A stretch of DNA of 57,325 bases from Candidatus Poseidoniaceae archaeon (GCA_938030705.1 CALHIR010000020.1:1-57325), one strand, 5' to 3'; counted from the stretch's first letter, positions 9,977 to 18,954 are shown. A program made the numbers and translations. Notes: generated by a model not told the origin, from the sequence alone.

Positions 9977-10986
9977 CAGAAGAAGGAACGGTTCCCGAAG
10001 CGCCCGTGACGGGTCAGGGCCGAATGGATGTGGCATGGGGGGCCAACACTGGCGACGAACTCCCGGAGGAAGTTCAACAAGCCTCCACCCCAAAAAGCGG
10101 TGAAATTTTTGAACAACTTTACACACCTTGGACGGGGCAGTTGAATCCACGATGGATGCGAAACTGGTCCATCCTTCGCCATCACCTCTTGGGCATCTTC
10201 AAGAAAGGACATCGGCCTTGGACCATGCCAACACGGATTTTCATCCTCATCGCTTTCCTCGCCTCTCTCTCCGATGCTGGGATGACCCTACTTTCGGGGC
10301 TTGTTGGAAGTTCTGAATTTCATTCCCTGTTCGGTGTAAGCCGAGATAATTTGTACGGCCATGTATTGGGTTTCTTCCCTCGAAATGTGCTGTATTATCC
10401 CATCGTGGCTGCCCTGTTGGTCGGAGGCGTCATCTCGGAAGACCGTCAACACGGAACGTCCGCCCTCTATTTTTCACGTCCCATCTCAAGGTTTGACTAT
10501 GTGGGCATGAAGTTCCTGTCAGTGGCCATGATTCAGGCCTTCGTTGTCCTCATCACCTATGTGCTGTATTTCCTCGCTGAAGTCGTGGCGTTCGGACGAG
10601 GATGGGCGTGGATGGTCGATATCTTCCCCATGTTCCTCGCGGGAATGATCGCCGGAATGCTGCTTATCTTCACTTACACCAGCATTGGCCTCAGCCTCTC
10701 CAGCGTCTCCGCAGGACGTTTCTTCCCCGGCATCGGGCTGCTCGCCATCGTGTTTGGAACCAAAACGCTGGCAAGCATTGTCAAGAACCTGTTCCAGAAT
10801 GAAATTCTCTACCTGATTTCGCCCTACGATTGCGTTGCCCATGTCGGTCAAGCCTTGATTGGCACACAGACGATTTACGACCAGTATTCGTGGACGTACT
10901 CGCTGGTCGCCTTGGTGGCGATGAACGCCCTAGCCCTCTACGTCTTGGCCTCACGAGTAGCCTCCATGGAGGTGACGCGAGAGTGA
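9973..10986 (+). CDS. ABC-2 type transporter permease (pair 1)
   Basis: 337 residues starting at TTG 9973, which overlaps the ATPase stop (TTGA). About 90 hydrophilic residues precede six predicted membrane segments. The motif SEDRQHGTSALYFSRPISRFDYVGMK is the hallmark cytoplasmic segment of NosY/ABC-2 permeases. It is predicted to form a channel with the upstream ATPase. The long cytoplasmic N-terminus is unusual, and the TTG start is supported mainly by the overlap architecture. Confidence 0.85.
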   Translation: MTEEGTVPEAPVTGQGRMDVAWGANTGDELPEEVQQASTPKSGEIFEQLYTPWTGQLNPRWMRNWSILRHHLLGIFKKGHRPWTMPTRIFILIAFLASLSDAGMTLLSGLVGSSEFHSLFGVSRDNLYGHVLGFFPRNVLYYPIVAALLVGGVISEDRQHGTSALYFSRPISRFDYVGMKFLSVAMIQAFVVLITYVLYFLAEVVAFGRGWAWMVDIFPMFLAGMIAGMLLIFTYTSIGLSLSSVSAGRFFPGIGLLAIVFGTKTLASIVKNLFQNEILYLISPYDCVAHVGQALIGTQTIYDQYSWTYSLVALVAMNALALYVLASRVASMEVTRE

Positions 10987-11972
10987 TGCCAGACATGACG
11001 CAACAGGGGCAACCCGCACCGGCACCCGCACCCCTTGCCCAGAACGTGCCGGTTGTTCTCTTCAACGGCGTCTCGAAGTCATACGGGCGCATTCACGCCT
11101 TGAGCAACATCACGCTGGGCTTGAGCGGGGGTGTTACGGGCATCCTCGGCATGAACGGTGCAGGGAAGTCAACGCTGTTCAAACTCCTCATGGGAAAACT
11201 CCGCCCCAGTGCCGGTGAAGTCAAACTCTTCGGGATGAACCCGTGGAAAAATCCAGCCCCCTACGCCAAAGTGGGTTTCGTACCCGAGCATGAAAAGATG
11301 CACGACTGGATGACGGCATTGGAGTTCGTGAGCACCTTTGCCCGCTTGCACGGCATGACGCGAAAAGAAGCCGAAAAAGAAGCCGTTCGAGTGCTTGATT
11401 TCGTGGGCTTGAGCGATGTTGCCAACAAAGAGATTGGACGGTTCTCAAAGGGTATGCGTCAACGAACCAAGATCGCGCATGCCCTCGTGAACGACCCCGA
11501 ACTCATCATCCTTGACGAGCCGCTCCAGGGGTGTGATCCACTCGCACGAACCACCATCATGAACGTGATTCGTGAACTTGGTAAACTGGGACGGACCGTG
11601 CTTGTGAGCAGCCATATTCTCAACGAACTTGAACGTATCACCGAACAAATCGTCATCCTCCACCAGGGCAAACTCGTAGCTCTTGGCAACCTCCACGCCA
11701 TCAGGGAACGTCTTGACCAAATCCCCCACACCATTCGAATCGTTGGCGATGATTCACGAAGCCTTGCGCGAGATGTTTTGGGCCATCCTGCTGTGTCTGG
11801 CATCAGTTTTCCAACCGACAAGGAATTGTTGATTCAAACCTACCATTTTGGCCAACTCCATGCTGTGTTGCCCCGACTCATTGTCGAAAACAATCACCGT
11901 GTTAGCATCATTGACAATCCGGATGACGACCTTGAATCCCTTCTCAAGTATTTGGTTGGAGGGAGCGTATGA
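10986..11972 (+). CDS. ABC-2 type transporter ATP-binding protein (pair 2)
   Basis: 328 residues from ATG 10986 (MPDMTQQG), which overlaps the permease stop by one base. After a Pro/Ala-rich lead it has Walker A GMNGAGKST, signature FSKGMRQRTKIA and Walker B LIILDEPLQGCDP. The LSGG-like loop and the Q-G-C after Walker B resemble the ABC-2 export family. It is a second, divergent ATPase in the same operon, presumably dedicated to the following permease. Confidence 0.9.
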   Translation: MPDMTQQGQPAPAPAPLAQNVPVVLFNGVSKSYGRIHALSNITLGLSGGVTGILGMNGAGKSTLFKLLMGKLRPSAGEVKLFGMNPWKNPAPYAKVGFVPEHEKMHDWMTALEFVSTFARLHGMTRKEAEKEAVRVLDFVGLSDVANKEIGRFSKGMRQRTKIAHALVNDPELIILDEPLQGCDPLARTTIMNVIRELGKLGRTVLVSSHILNELERITEQIVILHQGKLVALGNLHAIRERLDQIPHTIRIVGDDSRSLARDVLGHPAVSGISFPTDKELLIQTYHFGQLHAVLPRLIVENNHRVSIIDNPDDDLESLLKYLVGGSV

Positions 11973-13270
11973 ACCAACCCCGCGAACTCCCCAGCCTTTG
12001 GAGTGGCATGGACCGGAAGGCCCTTGCCGTGGCAGAATTCACCTTAAGGCAGCAGCGCAAACGCCTCTCAACATGGGTGGTGCTCATCGTCGGTGTGGCG
12101 GCGATGGGGGTGCTAACGTTGTTCTATATCGACGCCATGTTCGGGGACTATGAGGCCATCGACAACGACGGTGATTCCTATGATTGGGACGGGGACGGCT
12201 ATCCAAACGGCCAAGAAAACTTGTACGGCACGGATATTTTAGACGCAAATTCACACCCCGGTATTCTTGACGCCACCGTGGTCCCCGATGACCCAAGCGT
12301 GTGGATTAACGAGGACGACTTTGATTGGGATGCCCTGGCCGAAGGCAGCGTCGGGAAGGACGACAACGGAGACTGCGATGTGGAATCCAGAACGGCATCG
12401 CAAAAGGACGCCAATAACAACGGCATTCCCTGCGATATCATGTTGGTCCCTGAGCGGTGGAATGCAGACGGCTTTGTCATTCGTTCCGATGGAAACGTCG
12501 ACGAGGACCCAGACGATGAGGCCTATGCGCTGGAAGCCCTCCACCGAAGTTTCGTACTGGCCATTGGAAAACTTGGGGTCGTCTTTCTCATCGGAATCTT
12601 CGTACCCCTGTTCATGGCGACCGGCTTGATTCGCAACGAGATGACATCGGGAACCATGCACTTCATGCTCGCCAAACCGATTGCGAGAGGGGAGGTGTTT
12701 CTCTATCGTTTGCTTGGTTTCTATGCCCTCGCCTGGGTTTACATGACCGTCCTTATCGCCCTCTTGGCCATCATCACCGGTCTCGCTGGACCAAGCGAGG
12801 GATTCTTCCGTTTCAATGACCTTGGAGTCTGGATGGCCATTTGGCTGGCGGCGTCCCTGGCCGTGATGGTGTACGGAATGTTGTTTTGCACCTTGGGCGT
12901 CATGTGGAAGCACGGCATGGTGCTGGCCCTTCCGTTTGCTGCTTGGGAATTGGGCATGATTTTGACCACCCTCGGTGCCCCTGACGCCTCTATCCTGCGT
13001 TTTTCGGTCATCGGCTGGGCAATGAATATCGTTGACGCCGGAGCAGCCTTGGCGTGGTCCGATACCCCGCTGTTGATTCAAATGGGCCTCTGGGGCGGTG
13101 GAAACGGCGCGCTTGAAGGGTCTGAAGAGTTGAATGTGTTTTGGTCCACGCCCGGGCTCGGTTTGGGTGCACTTGGAACCATTATCCTCTCCGTGTTGGT
13201 TTTGGTGTTCCAAACCGCCGCTTGTTGGCTCTTGGGGAGTGCGTTGTTCAAGTCAAAAGAGATTGAGTGA
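11969..13270 (+). CDS. ABC-2 type permease with an acidic calcium-binding-like external loop (pair 2)
   Basis: 433 residues. One membrane segment (STWVVLIVGVAAMGVLTLFYI) is followed by an external loop of about 130 residues and then several more segments. The ABC-2 cytoplasmic motif is NEMTSGTMHFMLAKPIARGEVFLYR. The loop begins DNDGDSYDWDGDGYPNGQE, a tandem EF-hand/dockerin-like DxDGDG calcium-binding pattern, and later has DDNGDCD and DANNNGIPCD with two Cys that could pair. Start overlaps the ATPase by 4 nt. Calcium binding is inferred from the motif; I do not know a characterised permease with this loop. Confidence 0.85.
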   Translation: MNQPRELPSLWSGMDRKALAVAEFTLRQQRKRLSTWVVLIVGVAAMGVLTLFYIDAMFGDYEAIDNDGDSYDWDGDGYPNGQENLYGTDILDANSHPGILDATVVPDDPSVWINEDDFDWDALAEGSVGKDDNGDCDVESRTASQKDANNNGIPCDIMLVPERWNADGFVIRSDGNVDEDPDDEAYALEALHRSFVLAIGKLGVVFLIGIFVPLFMATGLIRNEMTSGTMHFMLAKPIARGEVFLYRLLGFYALAWVYMTVLIALLAIITGLAGPSEGFFRFNDLGVWMAIWLAASLAVMVYGMLFCTLGVMWKHGMVLALPFAAWELGMILTTLGAPDASILRFSVIGWAMNIVDAGAALAWSDTPLLIQMGLWGGGNGALEGSEELNVFWSTPGLGLGALGTIILSVLVLVFQTAACWLLGSALFKSKEIE

Positions 13271-13279
13271 GGTGCTACC

Positions 13280-14485
13280 ATGGACAAATCCACCGCGCTC
13301 AACACCTTCCAAGGAGACTTTTCCACGATGTGGAAGCTTGGTCTTCGAGAACCCTTGTGGCACATGACATGGGACTGGTGGTGGTGGTTGGTCATGATCG
13401 ACGACCCCAAAGGCGAACGTTGGGGGAAGCAACTGATGGTCCTCTGGTCCACCAAAGACAACGACCGTGTTGAAGTCAACGGCACGCCGTGGAAACCCAA
13501 AGGTCGGCCCGGGGTTGACGAACATGGCGGAATGGTCCTTGACGGCATGGTCTGTGCTTGGTGGTTTGACGGCAAGCAGATGCATGAACCCTACATCAAA
13601 CGGACCTGCAACATGGTCGCCATGACCGATGACCACCCTTCGTGGCCCGCCTCGGGCGAAGGAAGCGGTGGCGGTGCAGTGGTACCGCTTCTTCCAGACG
13701 ATCTATCCATGGGACTTCACAGCGACAAAGGTGCCTTCTGGATGAACCTGAAAGGCGACAAGGAAGCGGTTGAAAATGGCGCTCCCGCCTCCATGCAATT
13801 ATCACTGACACCGTGGAACCCGGCCATGTCAGTGGCGCGTCCATCCACGGCGACCTACGCAGCCTCCATGGGCTACGACATCCTTCGCGTCCACGGCACC
13901 AAAGTCAAAGGAGAAATCGATGGGGAAAGCGTGACGGGAACGGCCTATTTCCAGAAAGTCTGTGTTCAAGCCCCCTCGCCGCCGTGGTATTGGGGTGTAC
14001 TCCACTTTGAAGACGGCTCCTACCTGGATTGGTTTCTTCCGCACCTCTCCCCGACGATGACGGCCCGAACCCCTCGACCGTGGAAGAAACGCGACATTCA
14101 ACACATCGCTCTGTCCCAAGGCGGCCTTTTCCATGACGCCAAACATCAGCGGACGGAGCGCTTTGCCCGGGTCTCCGTGGAAAAACGCATTTCAAAACGC
14201 GTGGAGGGCGAACATGGACAAAATCCTGGTGCTCCACTTCCCGTGTTCAACGTCCACATGTGGAACGGACGAACCAGCATCAAAGTGACCGTGGAAGCCG
14301 TTGAACGGGCGCATTGGCACTTTGACCAACCCACTCGGGGAGGGTTGTGGTCCCATTTGACCTACAATGAATATCCCTTGGACGTGACGAGATTGGAAAT
14401 CATCGATGAATTCGGTCGCCGAACACGCCAAGACTACGGTTGGGCGAGAGGCAACGCAGAACACGCATGGGGCATCTTACACTGA
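13280..14485 (+). CDS. putative AttH/CrtC-like (lipocalin-fold) protein
   Basis: 401 residues, no signal peptide or membrane segment. It is extremely Trp-rich (WDWWWWLVMID near residue 31; PPWYWGVLHFEDGSYLDWF near 235). The pattern of a WW-rich start, a V-x-G-E-I-D-G-x-x-V-x-G-x-x-Y-F-x-K centre and a W-x-W-G-x-x-H-F-x-D-G segment recalls AttH/CrtC (carotenoid hydratase-type) beta-barrel proteins, but this is a weak by-eye match. It is 9 nt downstream of the second ABC permease, so it may modify or deliver that transporter's hydrophobic substrate. Function unproven. Confidence 0.6.
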   Translation: MDKSTALNTFQGDFSTMWKLGLREPLWHMTWDWWWWLVMIDDPKGERWGKQLMVLWSTKDNDRVEVNGTPWKPKGRPGVDEHGGMVLDGMVCAWWFDGKQMHEPYIKRTCNMVAMTDDHPSWPASGEGSGGGAVVPLLPDDLSMGLHSDKGAFWMNLKGDKEAVENGAPASMQLSLTPWNPAMSVARPSTATYAASMGYDILRVHGTKVKGEIDGESVTGTAYFQKVCVQAPSPPWYWGVLHFEDGSYLDWFLPHLSPTMTARTPRPWKKRDIQHIALSQGGLFHDAKHQRTERFARVSVEKRISKRVEGEHGQNPGAPLPVFNVHMWNGRTSIKVTVEAVERAHWHFDQPTRGGLWSHLTYNEYPLDVTRLEIIDEFGRRTRQDYGWARGNAEHAWGILH

Positions 14486-14552
14486 CATTTACCAACCTCT
14501 CCGGGGGAAGTTATTTGATTCACTTGGTAACATCATCAACTGAGGACCGAGC

Positions 14553-15614
14553 ATGAGCGAGGAGCAAGTCACCGAGGAAACCACCGAAAAAACGGCTGAA
14601 GTGCCAATCGAAGCGTCCAAGGAGGAAGCACCCTCTGAAGACACATCGAGGAACAAGTACCGATTGATTCCCGGTGAAGAAATCCTTGAGGACGGGGTGG
14701 CCCGTCCCAGTACCTTAGCCTTCATGGGCATGTATGTCCTTGGTGGACTTGTCTTTGGTGTCCACATGTTGTTTGCCAACGGCCTCGATCCGGCCGATGA
14801 TGCTTCGTTCATGTTGAAGTTAACCGCCAAAATCATCGAGATAACCAGCTGGGAAAGTCTGCCCATCGGCTTCGTGCTGACCATGGGCCTTCTCACGTGG
14901 GCCAACCGCATGCTCAACGTCTCAACCTCAGGCCGTTGGGTCACCACCGCCCTGCTCGGTGCAACGTTCCTTCCGCTCATCATTACGGCGGATAACCTGA
15001 TTGGCGCTCTTGCTTCCTTGTTTGGGGCAGAGCAAGATGCGTTCAACTTCATTCCGATTGACTCCTACAATTACATCTTGTCTGGCGCTGTCTTCACGCT
15101 GTTGTTTTGGGCGTTGACCTACAAGTACCAACGAAGTTTCTCCTACGTTGTGACCACGAACGCCATCATCTACCACCACGCGTTCTTACTCTCCCGGTCT
15201 CACCGCCGCATCCTGTTCGATCGCATCTCTGAAGTGATGGTTGAGCGAACGCCGATGGGAACCCTCCTCGGCTACGCTACCGTGACCATCATGACCGATT
15301 CGGGCATTGGTCTTGTCGAAGAGACCGTGGGCGTGAATGCAGGGGCTGGCAGCATGCCCGGGGCTCATGCCAAGACCGATGATTCAACCGCTGACAAGGT
15401 ACGAAAGGGGTTTTTCCGTTCATTCTTTGCCTTCTTGACCTACCAGCGAACAACCCGTCGAGTCGACCATGACCCACGCCATTGTTTCTACAAGATCCGA
15501 AAGTGGGAAGACATCAAGATGATGCTCAATGAGATGCACCGAAAGCACTCCCAATCCAACATGCTCGAGGACATCAAAGCCGCCCTCAGCAACGAAGCAG
15601 AAACCGAATCCTGA
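14553..15614 (+). CDS. membrane protein with bacterial PH (bPH2) domain
   Basis: 353 residues. An acidic Glu/Thr-rich N-terminus (about 45 residues) precedes YRLIPGEEILEDGVARPS, then four hydrophobic segments. The C-terminal half reads FSYVVTTNAIIYHHAFLLSRSHRRILFDRISEVMVERTPMGTLLGYATV, the bPH2/DUF304 signature. These proteins are membrane-bound and of unknown role, possibly in envelope homeostasis. An insert near residue 270 and a basic tail are lineage-specific. It opens a new unit after a 67 nt gap. Confidence 0.82.
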   Translation: MSEEQVTEETTEKTAEVPIEASKEEAPSEDTSRNKYRLIPGEEILEDGVARPSTLAFMGMYVLGGLVFGVHMLFANGLDPADDASFMLKLTAKIIEITSWESLPIGFVLTMGLLTWANRMLNVSTSGRWVTTALLGATFLPLIITADNLIGALASLFGAEQDAFNFIPIDSYNYILSGAVFTLLFWALTYKYQRSFSYVVTTNAIIYHHAFLLSRSHRRILFDRISEVMVERTPMGTLLGYATVTIMTDSGIGLVEETVGVNAGAGSMPGAHAKTDDSTADKVRKGFFRSFFAFLTYQRTTRRVDHDPRHCFYKIRKWEDIKMMLNEMHRKHSQSNMLEDIKAALSNEAETES

Positions 15615-15678
15615 GAGCAACGGTCGTTGAGCGAGCCTTGAAAAGGCCAATCGGCTCCGCAAGGTTGGAGAAGAGAAC

Positions 15679-16197
15679 ATGGTTGAAGAATTGTTGGAGA
15701 AGCCCATCGCATTGTTCCGAGACGGTGACATTGATGGAGCCCTCGCTGACCTTGATGCAAAAATTGCAAACCACGCTGATATCCCTCAACTTCACCACAT
15801 GTGGGCTGAATTTGCGAACCTGAAAAACATGGACGCTCAGGACGATGTCATCCCTGGGCGAAAGATCATGAACGCTTACAAGAAAGCCATGGAACTCGAT
15901 GAAGAAAACATGGAGTACATCGCTGATTTTGCGTCTTTCGCCCTCGAGTGCCGACGCATTCCCGTGGCCGTGAAGGAGTTTCAACGCTACGCACGACGAC
16001 TGGAGTTGGAAGACATCCCCGTCGATGAAGTGCTGTTCACCGCCAGCCGGAACTTGGTTGACGCCATTGAAGTGATGGACCCAAGTCGCCAAGCACCCAT
16101 GATTCAACCTTGGTTGAAACAAGCCCTGGAATGGGCTGTTGGTGCACTCGGCTTTTCAACCGAAGACGCCGTCGCCGCCCTTACTTCTGATGAATGA
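15679..16197 (+). CDS. TPR-like helical protein
   Basis: 172 residues, all helical in pattern. It contains two to three degenerate tetratricopeptide-like units (for example ALFRDGDIDGALADLDAKIANHAD, and KAMELDEENMEYIADFASFALECRRI). It is likely a cytoplasmic protein-interaction scaffold. A GAGAAGAG motif precedes ATG 15679. It is directly followed by truA with a 12 nt gap, so the two are probably cotranscribed. No specific partner can be named. Confidence 0.7.
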   Translation: MVEELLEKPIALFRDGDIDGALADLDAKIANHADIPQLHHMWAEFANLKNMDAQDDVIPGRKIMNAYKKAMELDEENMEYIADFASFALECRRIPVAVKEFQRYARRLELEDIPVDEVLFTASRNLVDAIEVMDPSRQAPMIQPWLKQALEWAVGALGFSTEDAVAALTSDE

Positions 16198-16209
16198 GGA
16201 GAGGGTATC

Positions 16210-17124
16210 CTGACCGAGAAGGTTCGGTTATTCTTTCGAATCGGCTACTTGGGTGATGCCTTCCACGGCAGTCAAATCCAACCCGATGTCCGCACCGTTC
16301 AAGGTGAACTAATTCGTGTGTTTCGGTCATTAAAATGGCTCACTGGTCCGAAGGAAGACCAACTGCTCGTGCTCTCAAGCCGTACCGATGCCGGCGTCCA
16401 TGTCCGAATCAACGGCGGCATTGTGGATTTGGACCGCACGTTGTGGGAAGCCCTTTCACCTCGGAAGATGATCCGAGCCATTGACGACCGATTGGACGCA
16501 AACATCGCTTTTCTTACGGTGGAGGAAGTCGACGACTCGTTCAATCCCCGAATGGCCCTTTATCGAACATACCGGTACCGATTGGAGTGCATGGAATTTT
16601 GGGTTGAGCCAGAGCATGAGGACTTCGGCCGCTGGTTGGATCTCTTTGTGGGCACCTACGATGCCAGGAACTTCGCTCGTCTAGAAGAAGGAAAAAATCC
16701 CGTACGAACCATTCTTGAAACCAAACCTTGGATGGATGGTGAACGCCTGATTGGCTTCGAGGTCACCGGCGAGGCTTTCCTTTGGAATCAAGTTCGCCGC
16801 ATGGCCAATGCGCTGTTTCGTCTCGCCGTGGGTGAACTCAACGAAAGCGACATTCAGATGGCGATTGAACAACCAATGGTCGCTGTTGATTTTGGCGTGG
16901 CCCCCCCGCAATGGTTGGTGTTGTGGGGCGTTGCGTGGGAACGAGCGCTGCCCCCAGAGGAAAGCCATCAGACCGCCTTTTCCGCTCCTCCAACGGGAAG
17001 GACAGCAGAGCGCACAAGAAACGGGCGCTGGCGACAGGCTGCTCAACACGAAATGAAGACCATGCTCTACAACGAGTGGGCCGAAATCGGGATGCTTCCG
17101 GTCGTCTATCACCGTTCACAGTGA
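16210..17124 (+). CDS. truA: TruA-type tRNA pseudouridine synthase, probable CTG start
   Basis: About 304 residues. The catalytic Asp is in SSRTDAGVHVRINGG (the TruA RTDxGVHA motif). Other conserved segments: RTYRYRLE, GEAFLWNQVRRMANAL and a C-terminal P-x-W-L-V-L-W. It isomerises uridines in the tRNA anticodon arm. The first ATG-like start in frame is TTG 16249, but that would remove the conserved first strand (VRLFFRIGYLGDAFHGSQ). The only upstream start-like codon after the stop is CTG 16210, which has GGAGAGGG 4 nt before it, so CTG is proposed. It converges on ribK with a 9 nt overlap. Confidence 0.86.
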   Translation: MTEKVRLFFRIGYLGDAFHGSQIQPDVRTVQGELIRVFRSLKWLTGPKEDQLLVLSSRTDAGVHVRINGGIVDLDRTLWEALSPRKMIRAIDDRLDANIAFLTVEEVDDSFNPRMALYRTYRYRLECMEFWVEPEHEDFGRWLDLFVGTYDARNFARLEEGKNPVRTILETKPWMDGERLIGFEVTGEAFLWNQVRRMANALFRLAVGELNESDIQMAIEQPMVAVDFGVAPPQWLVLWGVAWERALPPEESHQTAFSAPPTGRTAERTRNGRWRQAAQHEMKTMLYNEWAEIGMLPVVYHRSQ

Positions 17125-17580
17125 AATGGTGATGCGGTCGCCGTCGTTGAGTTGAAGACGTTCCCGAAGAAAAGCGGCAGAGATGACCTCAACCACGTCG
17201 ACATGACGGGTCAGGTCAGGAATCAAGACGGCGCAATCGACGGATTGCTCGCCGTGGTGAATGACCCCCTTAAACGCCGAGGCACCGCCAAACGAAACGC
17301 CATCTCGCAGAAAACCTCGTATCCGAATGCGTTCGTATGCCCCGACATCAAGGGCTTTTGCACGTTCTCTGTCCTCTTCCGGAGCATCGAGTGTGTCAAT
17401 GCCAGCTTTTTGGCGCAGAGCGATGTAATGACTGAACATGGCATCGTCGATTTCGATGTTCAAGGTACCCGGCCATGCCGTGTTACCCAGGACCGTCCTG
17501 AACTGGTCTTGGTAGTGCGGCTGAGCCATGAAGACATGGGCCCGACCCAGCCCGCTGCTTACCGTTCCAGAGAGTTCCAT
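17116..17580 (-). CDS. ribK: CTP-dependent riboflavin kinase (archaeal type)
   Basis: 154 residues. It makes FMN from riboflavin using CTP, and this family is restricted to archaea. Matches to the family include GTVSSGLGRAHVFMAQPHYQDQF, WPGTLNIEID (binding loop), the glycine-rich GVSFGGASAFKG, and the C-terminal VVEVISAAFLRERLQLNDGDRI. The length is close to the 130-155 residues usual for RibK. It is a cytoplasmic single-domain protein and converges with truA. Confidence 0.88.
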   Translation of the reverse strand: MELSGTVSSGLGRAHVFMAQPHYQDQFRTVLGNTAWPGTLNIEIDDAMFSHYIALRQKAGIDTLDAPEEDRERAKALDVGAYERIRIRGFLRDGVSFGGASAFKGVIHHGEQSVDCAVLIPDLTRHVDVVEVISAAFLRERLQLNDGDRITISL

Positions 17581-17664
17581 GGCCCTCCGTCAGTGGACTT
17601 ACCTTATGAGCATGCGTTCAAGGCTGTCTGAACTCTTCATAAGGACTGACGGATTTTCTCTTCT

Positions 17665-18108
17665 ATGACTGAAGACAACGTCAAAGACAAAACTGATTCG
17701 AGTGATGAAGAGGCCCACGAAGAGGAGGAATTGATGGAGAACATGGAGGAATTCGTGGTCGCCTTGAATCGCTTCGTTGACCTGGTGGACGGCATGAGGT
17801 GGCCTGAACATTTCCCGCTCAAGGGAGACCAAAAGCACTGCTTCCATGTGTTTCGTGCCTTTTGGCGTCAACGCGCTCGTCAGCGCCGGGAAAACGACGG
17901 GCGGCGAGGCCATGTTCACATGCGGTTTGAAGGCATGAGCAAAGAAGACATTCAGCGGTTCTTCCGGAATCGGTTCAGCCGTGGCGTCTTTGACGATGAA
18001 GAACAACCGACCCTGGACATTGACCCCAACCAGCATCAGCCCGATGAGGAACACACCGATGAGGCTGCAAAAGAGCGGCAACAACGGTTCAGAGATGAAT
18101 GGGAATAA
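17665..18108 (+). CDS. small acidic protein of unknown function
   Basis: 147 residues, soluble. The N-terminal 30 residues are very acidic (SSDEEAHEEEELMENMEE), the centre is basic and helical (FWRQRARQRRENDGRRGH), and a second acidic region follows (EEQPTLDIDPNQHQPDEEHTDEAA). Charge segregation of this kind is common in nucleic-acid-associated or chaperone-adaptor proteins, but no family is recognised. It lies between divergent ribK and a convergent YbjQ-like gene, 3 nt from the latter's stop. Confidence 0.55.
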   Translation: MTEDNVKDKTDSSDEEAHEEEELMENMEEFVVALNRFVDLVDGMRWPEHFPLKGDQKHCFHVFRAFWRQRARQRRENDGRRGHVHMRFEGMSKEDIQRFFRNRFSRGVFDDEEQPTLDIDPNQHQPDEEHTDEAAKERQQRFRDEWE

Positions 18109-18111
18109 TGT

Positions 18112-18609
18112 TCATGGCCGAATCCCGGTCGCAAACGCCAAGAATTCAACAGATGATGTCCTGCTGTCCTTGCTGTTTTTTGCGAAGGAAACGGTTGATG
18201 TTTCTATTCGAATGTTTACCATGGAAGAACATCCAAAGTCGTTCGCTTGTTTCCGAAGACGAAGCAAAACTTCGCGACGACCGTAATCCAAAACCACGTC
18301 GTAGGAATGAAGCCGGCCACCAAAAAGGCTCTTGAACCACATAAAGAAAATTTGACCAAAGGACGGACCGACGCAAATACTGACGTGGAGCAAGGTTGAG
18401 GATTGAGCGGGCATGGTGATCATGGACGATGAAGTCGAAAGGAACTTATCGTTTTGCAGCATGGCCCCCTGTTGTTTTTCGTTGAGTAACAACGCATCCA
18501 TCAATCGGCCTTGATACCACCTTCCGGCGAGATAGGACAAGAAAGGGAACAAAAAGGGAACCAATACACTCAATGCGACGTAAACAACGTAGAGTGAAGT
18601 GGTGGCCAA
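18112..18609 (-). CDS. membrane-anchored YbjQ-like protein
   Basis: 165 residues starting at TTG 18609, preceded by GGTGAGGGT, which overlaps the end of the previous gene's context (9 nt gap). One N-terminal membrane helix (LYVVYVALSVLVPFLFPFLSYLAG) is followed by a linker and a divergent YbjQ/DUF74 domain: SICVGPSFGQIFFMWFKSLFGG, then GRREVLLRLRKQANDFGCSSMVNIRIET. It is a paralogue of the following-in-list YbjQ gene. Role unknown; YbjQ-type proteins form pentameric assemblies. Confidence 0.65.
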   Translation of the reverse strand: MATTSLYVVYVALSVLVPFLFPFLSYLAGRWYQGRLMDALLLNEKQQGAMLQNDKFLSTSSSMITMPAQSSTLLHVSICVGPSFGQIFFMWFKSLFGGRLHSYDVVLDYGRREVLLRLRKQANDFGCSSMVNIRIETSTVSFAKNSKDSRTSSVEFLAFATGIRP

Positions 18610-18618
18610 ACCCTCACC

Positions 18619-18954
18619 TCATTGGACGACGACGGCCGTTCCATAGCAGAACAACTCTGATGCACCAGCCGCTACGTTTGAGGTGGCGAAACGGATGTTC
18701 ACGATGGCGTTCGCCCCCATGCTGCTCGCCTGCATCATCATGCGTTGGAGCGCCTCATTACGGGATTCATTCAGCAACTCTGTGTATTGTTTAAGTTCTC
18801 CACCAACCAAGTTCTTGAAACCTGCAAAGATGTCTTTTCCGAGGTGCTTGGCACGGACGGTTGAACCGGAAACCAAACCCAAGGAGTTGGCGATGGTCAT
18901 CCCAGGGATGGTTTCGACATTGGACATGTAAAGGGAGATGGGCGCAGGTTCCAT
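18619..18954 (-). CDS. YbjQ/DUF74 family protein
   Basis: About 111 residues from ATG 18954. The family pattern is clear: NVETIPGMTIANSLGLVSGSTVRAKHLGKDIFAGFKNLVGGELKQYTELLNESRNEALQRMMMQASSMGANAIVNIRF, ending ELFCYGTAVVV. The frame stays open further upstream into pheS, but family members begin close to the ET-x-P-G segment; ATG 18927 is an alternative start. It lies 55 nt downstream of pheS and is likely cotranscribed. Confidence 0.82.
   Translation of the reverse strand: MEPAPISLYMSNVETIPGMTIANSLGLVSGSTVRAKHLGKDIFAGFKNLVGGELKQYTELLNESRNEALQRMMMQASSMGANAIVNIRFATSNVAAGASELFCYGTAVVVQ

Noticed and set aside
12251-13213. 320-codon minus-strand frame opposite the second ABC permease
   Set aside because: Rich in His/Gln/Asp from antisense of hydrophobic codons; the permease is clearly the real gene.
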